A DNA stretch of 64,000 nucleotides from DATAYA01 sp963754235 (GTDB taxonomy: Bacteria > Pseudomonadota > Alphaproteobacteria > Acetobacterales > Acetobacteraceae), in contig CAVWFK010000016.1 of assembly GCA_963754235.1 (NCBI GenBank), positions 62,001-126,000 of the forward strand. Reading direction: 5' to 3'. A program made the position numbers and the translations under genes. Each line of letters starts with the position of its first letter. Within the stretch, counting starts at the first letter, position 1. The notes under the pieces were generated by a model, which was given only the letters and a program-made list of their open reading frames with translations, was not told where the DNA came from and made no database searches. Positions 44,925 through 53,364 of this stretch are shown here, one piece after another.

Positions 44925-46612
44925 GTAAGAGGGGCAAAACCCCGGGCCGGCAGGATTATGCGGGCTGGCCCCGGCAGCGGATGAGGTCTGGCAGGGACGG
45001 GACGATCGGTTGGCCCGGGACGGAAAGCCTGCTGCCGAGGTAATCCCAGAAGGCGACGCCGAGCTTGGCGCAAGTCTTGGCCAAGCCGAGGAAGGCATCG
45101 CGACAGGTACGGCCGTCATCGCTGCGAGTGCCACCGCTGACCTTGCGCTTGGTGACATGGCAGCGGATGTCGCGCTCTGAGCCATTGGTATGCAGTGGGA
45201 TTTCTGGATAGTCGAGGACGGCCAACAGCTCGGCCTTGTTGGCGTGCAGCCGCGCGAGCAGGCGATCGAGGGTGACGAAGCCGGTGCGGCGGCGGAAGAT
45301 GCGGTCGAAACGGGCACGGAGTTGGCGGCGGCGGCGCGGTGCCGGGTCGGTGCGGTAGGCTTTCAGGTCGGCGTAGAACTTCCAGATCAGGTCGCGGACG
45401 CGCTGCTGCGCGGCGTGCTGGGCGTCGGTGAAGGTGTCGAGCTTGTGCACCAGCCGCTCGGCGTGAACCCAGCACAACGCGTGCTGGCCGACGGCGAACT
45501 GGCCCGCATCATCGCTGACAATCACGGTGTCCCGCAGGAAGTCGTGCGCCTGCACGCTACCCCACAGGGCGCCCTCGGTCGCGACCCGCACCGGGTCAGG
45601 AGTGACGTTCAGCTGGGTGATGCCGAGCCGATCGAGATGGGCCTGCCAGGCCGCCGGGCCGGCGAAATGCGTCTCGGCATGTCCGGCCAGGGCGGCGATC
45701 ACCGGCCCGGCCAGCGCGTGCTGGCGCATGTAGGTCAGCGCCGCGTTGTTGACCACGTAGTCGGTGTGGCCGGCGCGCAGCAGGTCGAGGAAGTTCAGCC
45801 GGCTCTTGCTGTTCGTGGTGCCGAACCAGGCGAAGTCGTCATTGCCGATCTGCGTGCAGACGCCATTGGCGCCTTTGTGGCGCGCGCCGGTGTCGTCCAC
45901 CGTGACCCAGTTGGCGGTCTCCAAGCCGGCGCGCAGCACGTCACGGGCTTCGGTGAGGAACCCTTCCTGCCCCGCAATCAGCAGGCGCATGATCTGCCGC
46001 TTGGAGATGCTGACGCCGATCGCCTGGAGTTGCGCCATCAGCCGGGGCACGGTGACCTGTCCCTGGTGGTGTTGTGCCAGCACGAAGCGCTGCAGCTCCG
46101 GACCGAAATGGCCCGCCACGCCGGCCGGCAACGGCGCGATCACCGTTCGTCCATCCGGCGTCAGCCAGCGCTCGCGGCGATAGCGAGTGACCTCGACCCG
46201 CAGCACCAAATCCTGCACCACGAAATCCTCGTAGCCCTTGAACCGAGAGCCGGCCGGCACCTCCGCCTTGAGGATCCGTTCCTCCACCCTGACCCGTGGC
46301 GTCGCCTTGCCGCGACCACGCCGCCGGGCTCGCTTGCCCGCCGGCTTGGGCGTGGTCCCCTTCTCCATCCCGCTCGGCTTGATCCGCGGTCGGCCCTTCA
46401 GTCCCTTCAGCTGCGCGATCTCCTCGCGTAGCTCTGCTATCATGCGTTTCTGCGCCGCGTTCTCGTCCAGCAACGCCAGCACCAGCTGCTTCAGCTCGGC
46501 AAGCGACAGCTCATCGATGTCAGGCGGGGTGACCACATCGACGTTGAATCGAACCGCCCCGCGTCGGCGCAAGCGAAAAATCGACCCCGGCCCGGGGTTT
46601 TGCCCCTCTTAC
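44925..46612. mobile_element. Complete IS66-family element (single-gene, ISBst12-like type) in phoB
   Basis: The 1,688-bp element has perfect 26-bp terminal inverted repeats at 44925-44950 and 46587-46612, starting GTAAGAGGGGCAAAACC. It is flanked by an exact 8-bp target duplication, GACCGGGC, at 44917-44924 and 46613-46620; 8 bp is the IS66 norm. It carries one transposase gene and no tnpA/tnpB accessory genes. The intact ends and target duplication point to recent insertion. Confidence 0.96.
44956..46572 (-). CDS. IS66-family transposase
   Basis: This 538-residue DDE transposase has an N-terminal leucine-rich coiled coil (LSLAELKQLVLALLDENAAQ), a basic linker, and the catalytic core with Asp in NWVTVDDTGARHKG, Asp in VIVSDDAGQFAVG and Glu in TNGSERDIRCHV. 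The length and the lack of TnpA/TnpB match the ISBst12-like subgroup. The frame is intact, so the element is probably active. Confidence 0.95.
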   Translation of the reverse strand: MRRRGAVRFNVDVVTPPDIDELSLAELKQLVLALLDENAAQKRMIAELREEIAQLKGLKGRPRIKPSGMEKGTTPKPAGKRARRRGRGKATPRVRVEERILKAEVPAGSRFKGYEDFVVQDLVLRVEVTRYRRERWLTPDGRTVIAPLPAGVAGHFGPELQRFVLAQHHQGQVTVPRLMAQLQAIGVSISKRQIMRLLIAGQEGFLTEARDVLRAGLETANWVTVDDTGARHKGANGVCTQIGNDDFAWFGTTNSKSRLNFLDLLRAGHTDYVVNNAALTYMRQHALAGPVIAALAGHAETHFAGPAAWQAHLDRLGITQLNVTPDPVRVATEGALWGSVQAHDFLRDTVIVSDDAGQFAVGQHALCWVHAERLVHKLDTFTDAQHAAQQRVRDLIWKFYADLKAYRTDPAPRRRRQLRARFDRIFRRRTGFVTLDRLLARLHANKAELLAVLDYPEIPLHTNGSERDIRCHVTKRKVSGGTRSDDGRTCRDAFLGLAKTCAKLGVAFWDYLGSRLSVPGQPIVPSLPDLIRCRGQPA

Positions 46613-46858
46613 GACCGGGCATCGGCATCACTCGGCCGACCGTACCACGGCGACGGAGGCGCAGGCCATCGTCTGACATGGAAAAGGCATCCGCTTGCGG
46701 AACACCCTCCCGATGCGGCTACGAAGTCGGTTCAGGTCCATGGAGGCCGAGAGCCTGGGGCGGATGCCACCCTAAGAACGCCGAACGACAGCCGTATTGC
46801 AGATTGGTGAAACTTCGATGACAGGCATCTCTCCTGTCCCCCTGTGTGCAAGCGCTGA
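46613..46858 (-). promoter_or_regulatory. Displaced phoB start and upstream region
   Basis: On the minus strand, ATG at 46628 (and 46622) begins Met-Pro-Met-Pro-Gly-Arg, which matches the residues needed to complete phoB across the IS66 target site. The remaining 230 bases are the former phoB promoter region; 46820-46840 contains GACAGG and CCTGTC arms seven bases apart, a candidate operator. No other gene is visible here. Confidence 0.6.
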
Positions 46859-46972
46859 TCTCGGCGCGCAGGGCATCGAGCGCCGCGGTTGCGTCATCGG
46901 TCCCCGACATGGTGCCGGTTTGCCAGCAATCCGGCCGCTGTCAATCGGCTCACGCCGACGCGATGCAACCGA
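46859..46972. repeat. Direct repeat copy 2, with an orphan pheS 5' end
   Basis: This is the partner of 42674-42787. On the minus strand it starts an orphan pheS (MSGTDDATAALDALRAEI) from 46910, which loses all similarity to PheS after 18 codons. On the plus strand it runs into the genuine pstS start at 46963. Confidence 0.88.
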
Positions 46973-48120
46973 ACGGCCATCAAAGTGCAACACAACCGCA
47001 AAGCCCGGCCGCTATGACGGCGCCACCCGATGCCGCACAGGAGGACATCTTGCCCGACGCCGCTCCCGCTCCCACGCCCCGCCGCGCGCTGCTTGCCGGC
47101 CTGGTCGGCCTTGCCGCCGCCCCTGCTCTTGCCGCCGGCTCGACGCGCCTGCTCGAGACCGGCTCGACGCTGCTCTATCCGCTGTTCAATCTCTGGGTGG
47201 CGGCCTATTCGGCGAAGGTGCCGGGCGTGCAGATCACGACGCAGGGCACCGGCAGCGGCACCGGCATCGCGCAGGCGATCTCGGGCCTGGCGCAGATCGG
47301 CGCATCGGACGCCTACATGAGTGCCGCGCAGATGCGGAAGAATCCCGGGATCATGAACATCCCACTCGCGATCTCGTCGCAAATGGTGAACTACAATCTG
47401 CCCGGGATGAACGACAAGAACCTCAACTTCAGCGGCCCGGTGCTGGCCGGCATCTATTCCGGCAAGATCGCCATGTGGGACGATCCAGCGCTGGCCAAGC
47501 TCAACCCCGGCACCAAGTTACCCGACCAGCGTATCATCCCGGTGCATCGCGACGACGGCAGCGGCGATACCTTCATCTTCACCCAGTACCTTTCTGCCGC
47601 CAATTCCGCCTGGCAGACATCGGTCGGCTACGGCACCACGGTGAGCTGGCCGGCGGTGCAGGGTGGCATCGGCGCCGAGGGCAACCCCGGCATGGTCAAC
47701 GCGCTGCGCGGCAACCCCTACGCGATCGGCTATGTCGGCATCAGCTTCAAGAAGGCGATCGCTCAGGACAAACTCGGCGAGGCGATGCTGGAGAACCGTT
47801 CCGGCAAGTTCGTGATGACGACGCCGGAGACAGTTGACGCCGCGGTCGCCGCGACGGCCGCGAAGACGCCGCCCGATGAGCGGATCAGCCTGATCTTCGC
47901 GCCCGGCGACAATTCCTATCCGATCATCAATTACGAATACGCGATCGTGAAGAAGCAGCAGCGGTCGAAGGACGTCGCCAGGGCGCTGAAGGATTTCCTC
48001 TCCTGGTGCATCGACCCGAACGGCGGCAGTGCCGCACACTTTATGCAGGCGGTGAGCTTCGTGCCGCTCCCCGCATCGATCGCGGCGCTCAGCAAGAAGC
48101 AGATCGATACGATTCAGTGA
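46963..48120 (+). CDS. pstS: Phosphate ABC transporter periplasmic substrate-binding protein PstS
   Basis: This 385-residue protein has PRRALLAGLVGLAAAPALAA as a Tat/Sec-like signal, a mature start at STRLLETGSTLLYPLFNLW, phosphate-binding motifs in TTQGTGSGTGIAQAISG and HRDDGSGDTFIFTQYL, and the NPYAIGYVGISF segment. ATG 46963 was preferred over ATG 47014 because ATGCAACCG is kept in both copies of the flanking repeat; no strong ribosome site precedes either. No pstC, pstA, pstB or phoU gene is in the window. Confidence 0.92.
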   Translation: MQPNGHQSATQPQSPAAMTAPPDAAQEDILPDAAPAPTPRRALLAGLVGLAAAPALAAGSTRLLETGSTLLYPLFNLWVAAYSAKVPGVQITTQGTGSGTGIAQAISGLAQIGASDAYMSAAQMRKNPGIMNIPLAISSQMVNYNLPGMNDKNLNFSGPVLAGIYSGKIAMWDDPALAKLNPGTKLPDQRIIPVHRDDGSGDTFIFTQYLSAANSAWQTSVGYGTTVSWPAVQGGIGAEGNPGMVNALRGNPYAIGYVGISFKKAIAQDKLGEAMLENRSGKFVMTTPETVDAAVAATAAKTPPDERISLIFAPGDNSYPIINYEYAIVKKQQRSKDVARALKDFLSWCIDPNGGSAAHFMQAVSFVPLPASIAALSKKQIDTIQ

Positions 48121-48139
48121 TACGAACCGCGGAACCGCG

Positions 48140-49090
48140 TCAGAAGTGGCTCCATCCACCGGCCTCGAATTGCATCGCCGCGCCGTGCGCATCCCGCACT
48201 GTCACCCCAGGCGTGCCGGCGACGAAACGGCCGATGCGCGTCGCCGGCACGCCGGCCCGGTCGGCACCTGCTGACAGCGTTGCTTCCCCTTCGGGCGGCA
48301 CCGCCATCAGCAGCTCGTAATCGTCGCCGCCGGTAAGGCAGGTGGCGAGCCATTCCGGTCCCGCCGCGCGCGCGGCCGGCGAGAGCGGGACCGCCGCAGC
48401 CTCGATTTCGGCGCCGATCCCCCCCGCCCGGCATAGATGGCCGAGGTCCTGCACCAGCCCGTCGGAGATGTCCAGCGCTGCCGCCGCTGCCTCCAGCGGA
48501 AAGCCCACGCGCGGACGCGGCAGGCGGTAGCGGCCGGCCAGGAACCCGTCGGGATCGGCCACCTCGCCCCGCAACGCCCGCAGCCCGAGCGCGCCATCGC
48601 CGATGGTGCCCGTCACCCAGACGCCATGCCCCGCCCTCGCCCCCGCCCGGCGCACTGCCTGACCCCGCGCGACGTGGCCGAGGATGGTGAGCGACAGCAC
48701 CGCCGGGCCGTCGATCGCCGTGGTGTCGCCGCCGAGCAGTGCCAATCCAAACGCCGCCTGATCGGAGCCGAGACCGGCCGCCAATCCAGAAAACCACGCA
48801 TCGCCCGCGTCGCGCGGCGCGGCGAGCGTCAGCAGGTAGCCGAGCGGCGCCGCCCCCATCGCGGCGAGGTCGGAGAGGTTCATCCGCAGCAGCTTGCGCC
48901 CGATCAGATCCGGCGGATCGTCGGGCAAGAAATGCACGCCCGCCACGATGGCATCGGCCGCAATCACCAGCTCCCGCCCTGGCGGTGGCGCGAACACCGC
49001 CGCGTCGTCGGCGAGATCGAGAGCGCCCGGCCCGGCGAGGGGGCGGAAGTGGCGGGCGATCAGATCGAACTCGCCCGGCAGGCCGGTCAT
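48140..49090 (-). CDS. thiL: Thiamine-monophosphate kinase
   Basis: This 316-residue kinase makes thiamine diphosphate from the monophosphate. Motifs: DLADDAAVFAPPPGRELVIAAD, MNLSDLAAMGAAPLGYLLTL, WVTGTIGDGALGL and LDISDGLVQDLGHLC. ATG 49090 overlaps the nusB stop (ATGA). It is the last gene of the rib-nusB operon. Confidence 0.96.
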   Translation of the reverse strand: MTGLPGEFDLIARHFRPLAGPGALDLADDAAVFAPPPGRELVIAADAIVAGVHFLPDDPPDLIGRKLLRMNLSDLAAMGAAPLGYLLTLAAPRDAGDAWFSGLAAGLGSDQAAFGLALLGGDTTAIDGPAVLSLTILGHVARGQAVRRAGARAGHGVWVTGTIGDGALGLRALRGEVADPDGFLAGRYRLPRPRVGFPLEAAAAALDISDGLVQDLGHLCRAGGIGAEIEAAAVPLSPAARAAGPEWLATCLTGGDDYELLMAVPPEGEATLSAGADRAGVPATRIGRFVAGTPGVTVRDAHGAAMQFEAGGWSHF

Positions 49091-49596
49091 CGCGCTTGCG
49101 GCAGCGCGAATTCGCCCGGCCGCATGGCGTGCGCGAGCCGGTCCAGCAGGCCGTTGACCAGGCGCGGCTCGTCGCCGGTGAAGAAGCCGTGCGCCACGTC
49201 GAGATACTCGTTGATCAGCACCCGCGAGGGCGCGCCGTCAGTCATCGACAGTTCGGCTGCCCCCGCCCGCAGCAGCGCGCGCAACACCGGATCGAGCCGA
49301 CCGATCGGCCAGTCCGCCGGCAGCGCCTCGGCCAGCCTGCGGTCGATGTCGTCCTGGCGCAGCACCGCGACGCGCACGATGTGCGCGAACAGCGGCACCT
49401 GCGCGTCGGGCACCCGCCCTTCCTCGAAGCCGCCGGTGCCGGGCAGCTCGCCCAGGCGATGGCGGACGAACTGGTCGATCACGGTCTCGGCACTCTCGCC
49501 ACCCTGCTCGCTCTGGAACAGCGCCTGCACGGCCGCGACTTGCGAGGCGGTGCGCGGCCGGCCGGGGGTGCCAGGTCGCGGCGCGGGCTTGGCCAT
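49087..49596 (-). CDS. nusB: Transcription antitermination factor NusB
   Basis: This 169-residue RNA-binding helical protein acts in the rRNA antitermination complex. Features: an N-terminal Arg-rich start (RPRTASQVAAVQALFQSEQG), central LDPVLRALLRAGAAELSM and the C-terminal VLINEYLDVAHGFFTGDEPR. It directly follows ribH (TGAATG junction). Confidence 0.95.
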   Translation of the reverse strand: MAKPAPRPGTPGRPRTASQVAAVQALFQSEQGGESAETVIDQFVRHRLGELPGTGGFEEGRVPDAQVPLFAHIVRVAVLRQDDIDRRLAEALPADWPIGRLDPVLRALLRAGAAELSMTDGAPSRVLINEYLDVAHGFFTGDEPRLVNGLLDRLAHAMRPGEFALPQAR

Positions 49597-50079
49597 TCAG
49601 CCGGCCCCCAGCCGCCGCGCTAGCGCCACCTGCGAGAGCGCCGCCGCCGCCGCCTCGGCGCCCTTGTTGTGGCCCGCCGGCCCCGACCGCGCCCGCGCCT
49701 GCTCGATGCAATCCACGGTCAGCAGGCCGGTGCCGAGGGCCAGACCGAATTGCAGCGCCACGCGCATCAGCCCGGCCATCGTCTCGCGGCAGATGTGTTC
49801 GTAATGATCGGTCTCGCCGCGCACGACGCAGCCGAGTGCCACGAACCCGTCGAAGTGCCGCGTGCCGCGAAGCACCAGCCGGATCGCCTGCGGCAGCTCG
49901 AAGGCACCGGCGACGTCCAGCGCCTCGAAGCTGGCGCCGGCCTCCCGCAGCAATGCCACGGCGGCCTCGCTCATGCCGTCCACCACGTCGCGGTAGTAAG
50001 GGGCACGTACCAGCAGCAGATGCGGCGGCGGACCCTCGACGCGGGGTGCGGCGGGACGCGGGGCGTCCTCGGTGCTCAC
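49597..50079 (-). CDS. ribH: 6,7-dimethyl-8-ribityllumazine synthase
   Basis: This 160-residue enzyme catalyses the penultimate step of riboflavin synthesis. Motifs: LLLVRAPYYRDVVDGMSEAA, DVAGAFELPQAIRLVL, ALGCVVRGETDHYEHICRE and AGHNKGAEAAAAALSQVALA. GTG 50079 overlaps the ribB(A) stop as GTGA. Confidence 0.96.
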   Translation of the reverse strand: MSTEDAPRPAAPRVEGPPPHLLLVRAPYYRDVVDGMSEAAVALLREAGASFEALDVAGAFELPQAIRLVLRGTRHFDGFVALGCVVRGETDHYEHICRETMAGLMRVALQFGLALGTGLLTVDCIEQARARSGPAGHNKGAEAAAAALSQVALARRLGAG

Positions 50080-51194
50080 TCGACTGCCACCTCCGGGATC
50101 GGGCGGCGGTCGATGATGTCGAGGCCGTAGCCCTCTAGCCCCACCACCTGCTGCTGCGTGTTCGACAGCAGCACCATCTCGTGCACGCCGAGATCGACCA
50201 AAATCTGCGCGCCCACGCCATAGTCGCGCAGCGGCAGGCGCGGTCGCGGGGTTGCTATCATCAGCCGCACCCGCTCGGCGATCGCGTCCGGCCGCGCGTC
50301 GCGCACCAGCACGGCGACCCCGCGCCCCGCCGCGGCGATGGCGCGCATCGCCCCATGCAGCAGACCTTGGTGCGGGCTGCCCAACACGTCGCTCACCAGA
50401 TCGACCGCGTGCATCCGCACCAGCACCGGGTCGGGGCCGGAGAGGTCGCCCTTCACCAGCGCCACGTGCTCGGACTGGTCGAGCGTGTTCGCATACACGA
50501 TCACCCGCCACGCGCCGCCGGCCACGTGCTCGATCGTTCCCTCCTGCACGCGGCGCAGCAGCCGCTCGGTGCGGCGGCGATGCCCAATCAGATCGGCGAT
50601 GGTGCCGAGCTTGAGGTTGTGGCGCTGCGCAAAGGCGACGAGGTCGGGCAGCCGCGCCATGCTGCCGTCGTCGTTCATCACCTCGCAGATCACGCCGGCC
50701 GGGATCAGCCCCGCCAGCCGCGCGATATCGACCGCAGCCTCGGTATGCCCGGCGCGGATCAGCGTGCCGCCGTCGCGCGCCATCAGCGGAAATACGTGGC
50801 CAGGGGTCACGATGTCGTCGCGCCCGCATTCGGGGTTGATCGCGACCGCGACGGTATGCGCGCGGTCGTGCGCCGAGATGCCGGTGGTGACCCCGTCACG
50901 CGCCTCGATCGAGATCGTGAACGCGGTCTGGTGCCGCGTGCCGTTGGCAGGACTCATCAGCGAGAGGCCGAGCTTTTCCACCCGCGCCCGGGTCATCGCG
51001 AGGCAGATCAGGCCGCGCGCGTGGCGGGCCATGAAGTTGATCGCCGCCGGTGTCGCGAACTGCGCCGGGATCACCAGGTCACCCTCGTTCTCGCGGTCCT
51101 CGTCATCGACCAGGATGAACATCCGCCCGGCGCGCGCCTCCTCGATCAGCTCGGGGGCGGCGGCGAGATAGTCGTGCAGACTGGCCGTCTTCAT
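50076..51194 (-). CDS. ribB: 3,4-dihydroxy-2-butanone 4-phosphate synthase with degenerate GTP cyclohydrolase II-like domain (RibBX type)
   Basis: This 372-residue protein has an intact RibB half (1-200: FILVDDEDRENEGDLVIPAQ, TGISAHDRAHTV, LIRAGHTEAAVDIARLAG), which turns ribulose 5-phosphate into the four-carbon riboflavin precursor. The C-terminal half aligns with RibA but lacks the zinc-binding cysteines: where GDxFxSxRCDCG is expected it reads RMHAVDLVSDVLGSPHQG. The catalytic REEGRG-like segment is replaced by DARPDAIAERV. GTP cyclohydrolase activity is therefore unlikely and a separate ribA is expected elsewhere. ATG 51194. Confidence 0.93.
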   Translation of the reverse strand: MKTASLHDYLAAAPELIEEARAGRMFILVDDEDRENEGDLVIPAQFATPAAINFMARHARGLICLAMTRARVEKLGLSLMSPANGTRHQTAFTISIEARDGVTTGISAHDRAHTVAVAINPECGRDDIVTPGHVFPLMARDGGTLIRAGHTEAAVDIARLAGLIPAGVICEVMNDDGSMARLPDLVAFAQRHNLKLGTIADLIGHRRRTERLLRRVQEGTIEHVAGGAWRVIVYANTLDQSEHVALVKGDLSGPDPVLVRMHAVDLVSDVLGSPHQGLLHGAMRAIAAAGRGVAVLVRDARPDAIAERVRLMIATPRPRLPLRDYGVGAQILVDLGVHEMVLLSNTQQQVVGLEGYGLDIIDRRPIPEVAVE

Positions 51195-51207
51195 GACGCC
51201 GCCCTCT

Positions 51208-51807
51208 TCATGAGCCGTCCGTGAGGCGGGCGACGTAGCGCGCCAGCATGTCGATCTCAAGATTGACCGGGTCCCCCGCCGCCAAACGGCCGAGCGTGGT
51301 GACGGCAGCGGTGTGCGGGATGATGTTGACGCCGAACAGGATGCCCTGCACGGCGTTGACCGTCAACGACACCCCGTCCACGGCAATGCTGCCCTTGACC
51401 GCGATGAAGCGCGCGAGCGCGTTCGGGGCGCGGAACAGCAGCCGCATCGAGCCGTTCTCGCGCGACGCAGAGACCAATTCGCCCAACCCGTCCACATGGC
51501 CCGAGACGATGTGGCCGCCGAGTTCGTCGCCCACCCGCAGCGAGCGTTCGAGGTTGACCCGCGTTCCGGGCCCCCAGTATCCGAGCGTGGTACGAGAGAG
51601 GGTTTCCGCCGAGACATCGGCGGCGAACTTATCAGGCCCGACCGCGACTACAGTCAAGCAGCAGCCGCCACAGGCGATCGATGCGCCGAGCGCGATCGAG
51701 CCGGTGTCGGACCAGGGAGTGCCGATGACGAGGCGCATGTCGTGCCCATCGCCCAGTGGCTCGATGCTCCGCACCTCGCCCAGTGCGCTGACGATGCCCG
51801 TGAACAT
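51208..51807 (-). CDS. ribE: Riboflavin synthase alpha chain
   Basis: This 199-residue enzyme dismutates ribityllumazine to riboflavin. It has two homologous barrels: MFTGIVSALGEVRSIEPL with the CGGCCLTV active-site area, and GELGGHIVSGHVDGLGELVS. ATG 51807 shares its A with the ribD stop (TAATG). Confidence 0.96.
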   Translation of the reverse strand: MFTGIVSALGEVRSIEPLGDGHDMRLVIGTPWSDTGSIALGASIACGGCCLTVVAVGPDKFAADVSAETLSRTTLGYWGPGTRVNLERSLRVGDELGGHIVSGHVDGLGELVSASRENGSMRLLFRAPNALARFIAVKGSIAVDGVSLTVNAVQGILFGVNIIPHTAAVTTLGRLAAGDPVNLEIDMLARYVARLTDGS

Positions 51808-52907
51808 TAGGCGAGCCGCCGCAGCTCGGTCAGCGTATCGGCGCCGACCGGGCGCTGTGCCTGGCGCACGAAGCGCGGCATGGCGGCGAGCGATGCGACG
51901 CCGAACGCCTGTGCCGCCGGCAGCCCGTCGCCACCGAGCACGGCGGGGGCGTGGAACCAAGCGATCCGGTCCACCAGATCGGCCCGCAGCAGGGCCGCCG
52001 CCAGCAGCGCGCCGCCCTCGACCAGAACCGAGGTCAGCCCCGCCTCGCCGAGCGAGAGCAGCGCCGAGGGAAGATCCACGCCCATCTTGGAGCCGGCGAC
52101 CTCGATCGTGCTTACGCCGGCGGCCTGCAAGGCGCGCAGGCGGGCGGGGTCAGCGCCCTCGCGATGCAGCAGCCAAGTCGGGTGCTCGGTCGCGGTCGCG
52201 ACCAGTTGCGCGGTCAACGGTGTGCGCAAGTGGCTATCGGCGACGATGCGCACGATCGGCACCGCGCGCATCTCCGGCATCCGGCAAGTGAGCAGCGGAT
52301 CGTCAGCGACCACCGTGCCCACGCCCGCCATCACCGCGTCATGCCGGGCGCGCAGCGCGTGCGCCGCGCGCCGCGCCTCGGCGCCGGTTATCCAGCGGCT
52401 CTCGCCGCCATGCGTCGCGATCCGGCCATCGAGCGTGGAAGCGAGCTTGAGCGTGACCAGCGGCCGCCCCGAGGTCACGCGGCGGCGAAATCCCTCCGTC
52501 ACCTCGCCCGCCGCTTCGCCGAGAACGTCCTCGACCATCTCGATCCCGGCCGCGCGCAGCCGGGCGACGCCACCGCCATCGACGCGCGGATCGGGGTCGC
52601 GCCCGGCGATCACCACGCGCGCGATCCCCGCCGCGATCAGCGCTTCGGTGCAGGGCGGCGTTTGGCCGTGATGGCAGCAGGGTTCGAGCGTGGCATAGGC
52701 CGTGGCCCCGCGCGCCGCCTCGCCCGCCATCGCCAACGCCAGCGCCTCGGCGTGCGGCCGGCCGCCCGGCGCGGTCACGGCACGGCCGACCACGCGGCCG
52801 TCCCGCACGATCACGCAGCCGACCGGGGGGTTGGGCCAGACCTGGCCCAGGCCCCGCCGCGCCAACGCGATCGCGGCGCGCATGTGGGCGTCGTCCATCG
52901 CGCTCAT
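51807..52907 (-). CDS. ribD: Bifunctional pyrimidine deaminase/reductase RibD
   Basis: This 366-residue protein has an N-terminal zinc deaminase domain (GRPHAEALALAMAG, then TLEPCCHHGQTPPCTEALIA) and a C-terminal NADPH reductase domain (KLASTLDGRIATHGGESRWI, SVLVEGGALLAAALLRADLV). ATG 52907 overlaps the nrdR stop. Confidence 0.96.
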   Translation of the reverse strand: MSAMDDAHMRAAIALARRGLGQVWPNPPVGCVIVRDGRVVGRAVTAPGGRPHAEALALAMAGEAARGATAYATLEPCCHHGQTPPCTEALIAAGIARVVIAGRDPDPRVDGGGVARLRAAGIEMVEDVLGEAAGEVTEGFRRRVTSGRPLVTLKLASTLDGRIATHGGESRWITGAEARRAAHALRARHDAVMAGVGTVVADDPLLTCRMPEMRAVPIVRIVADSHLRTPLTAQLVATATEHPTWLLHREGADPARLRALQAAGVSTIEVAGSKMGVDLPSALLSLGEAGLTSVLVEGGALLAAALLRADLVDRIAWFHAPAVLGGDGLPAAQAFGVASLAAMPRFVRQAQRPVGADTLTELRRLA

Positions 52908-53359
52908 GTAGGGCCGTCGAGCTGCCCCAGGAAGGTCTCGAAATCCTTGGCCTCGCGGAAGTCGCGATAGACGCTGGCGAAACGGACATAGGCGACGGCG
53001 TCCACCTCCTTCAGCACTTCCATCACCTGCTCGCCGATTTGCTGGCTCGGGATGTCGGTCTCGCCGGAGGCTTCCAGGTTGCGCACGATGCCGTTGACGA
53101 TGCGCTCGATCCGCTCCTCCTGCACTGGACGCTTGCGCAGCGCGGTTCGGATCGAGCGGGCGAGCTTGTCGCGATCGAACGGCACCCGGCGCCCGTCGCT
53201 CTTGATGACGGTGAGCTCGCGAAGCTGCACGCGCTCGATAGTGGTGAAACGCTGACCACAGCTCGGGCAGAAGCGGCGGCGGCGGATCGCCGCACCGTCC
53301 TCGGTGGGGCGGCTGTCCTTCACCTGGCTGTCGTCATGGCCGCAGAACGGGCAGCGCAC
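52904..53359 (-). CDS. nrdR: Transcriptional repressor NrdR (ribonucleotide reductase regulator)
   Basis: This 151-residue regulator has a zinc ribbon with CPFCGHDDSQVKDSRPTEDG and RRFCPSCGQRFTTIERVQ, then an ATP-cone domain (VIKSDGRRVPFDRDKLARSI). GTG 53359 gives VRCPFCGH, the conserved family start. It binds NrdR boxes of nrd operons when dATP is bound. It follows glyA by five bases. Confidence 0.96.
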   Translation of the reverse strand: MRCPFCGHDDSQVKDSRPTEDGAAIRRRRFCPSCGQRFTTIERVQLRELTVIKSDGRRVPFDRDKLARSIRTALRKRPVQEERIERIVNGIVRNLEASGETDIPSQQIGEQVMEVLKEVDAVAYVRFASVYRDFREAKDFETFLGQLDGPT

Positions 53360-53364
53360 GCGCC

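Noticed and set aside
44222..45073. 283-codon PhoB frame extending into IS66 as the true gene
   Set aside because: The N-terminal 50 residues are read from the IS66 end; the 8-bp target duplication shows that the native start is at 46628.
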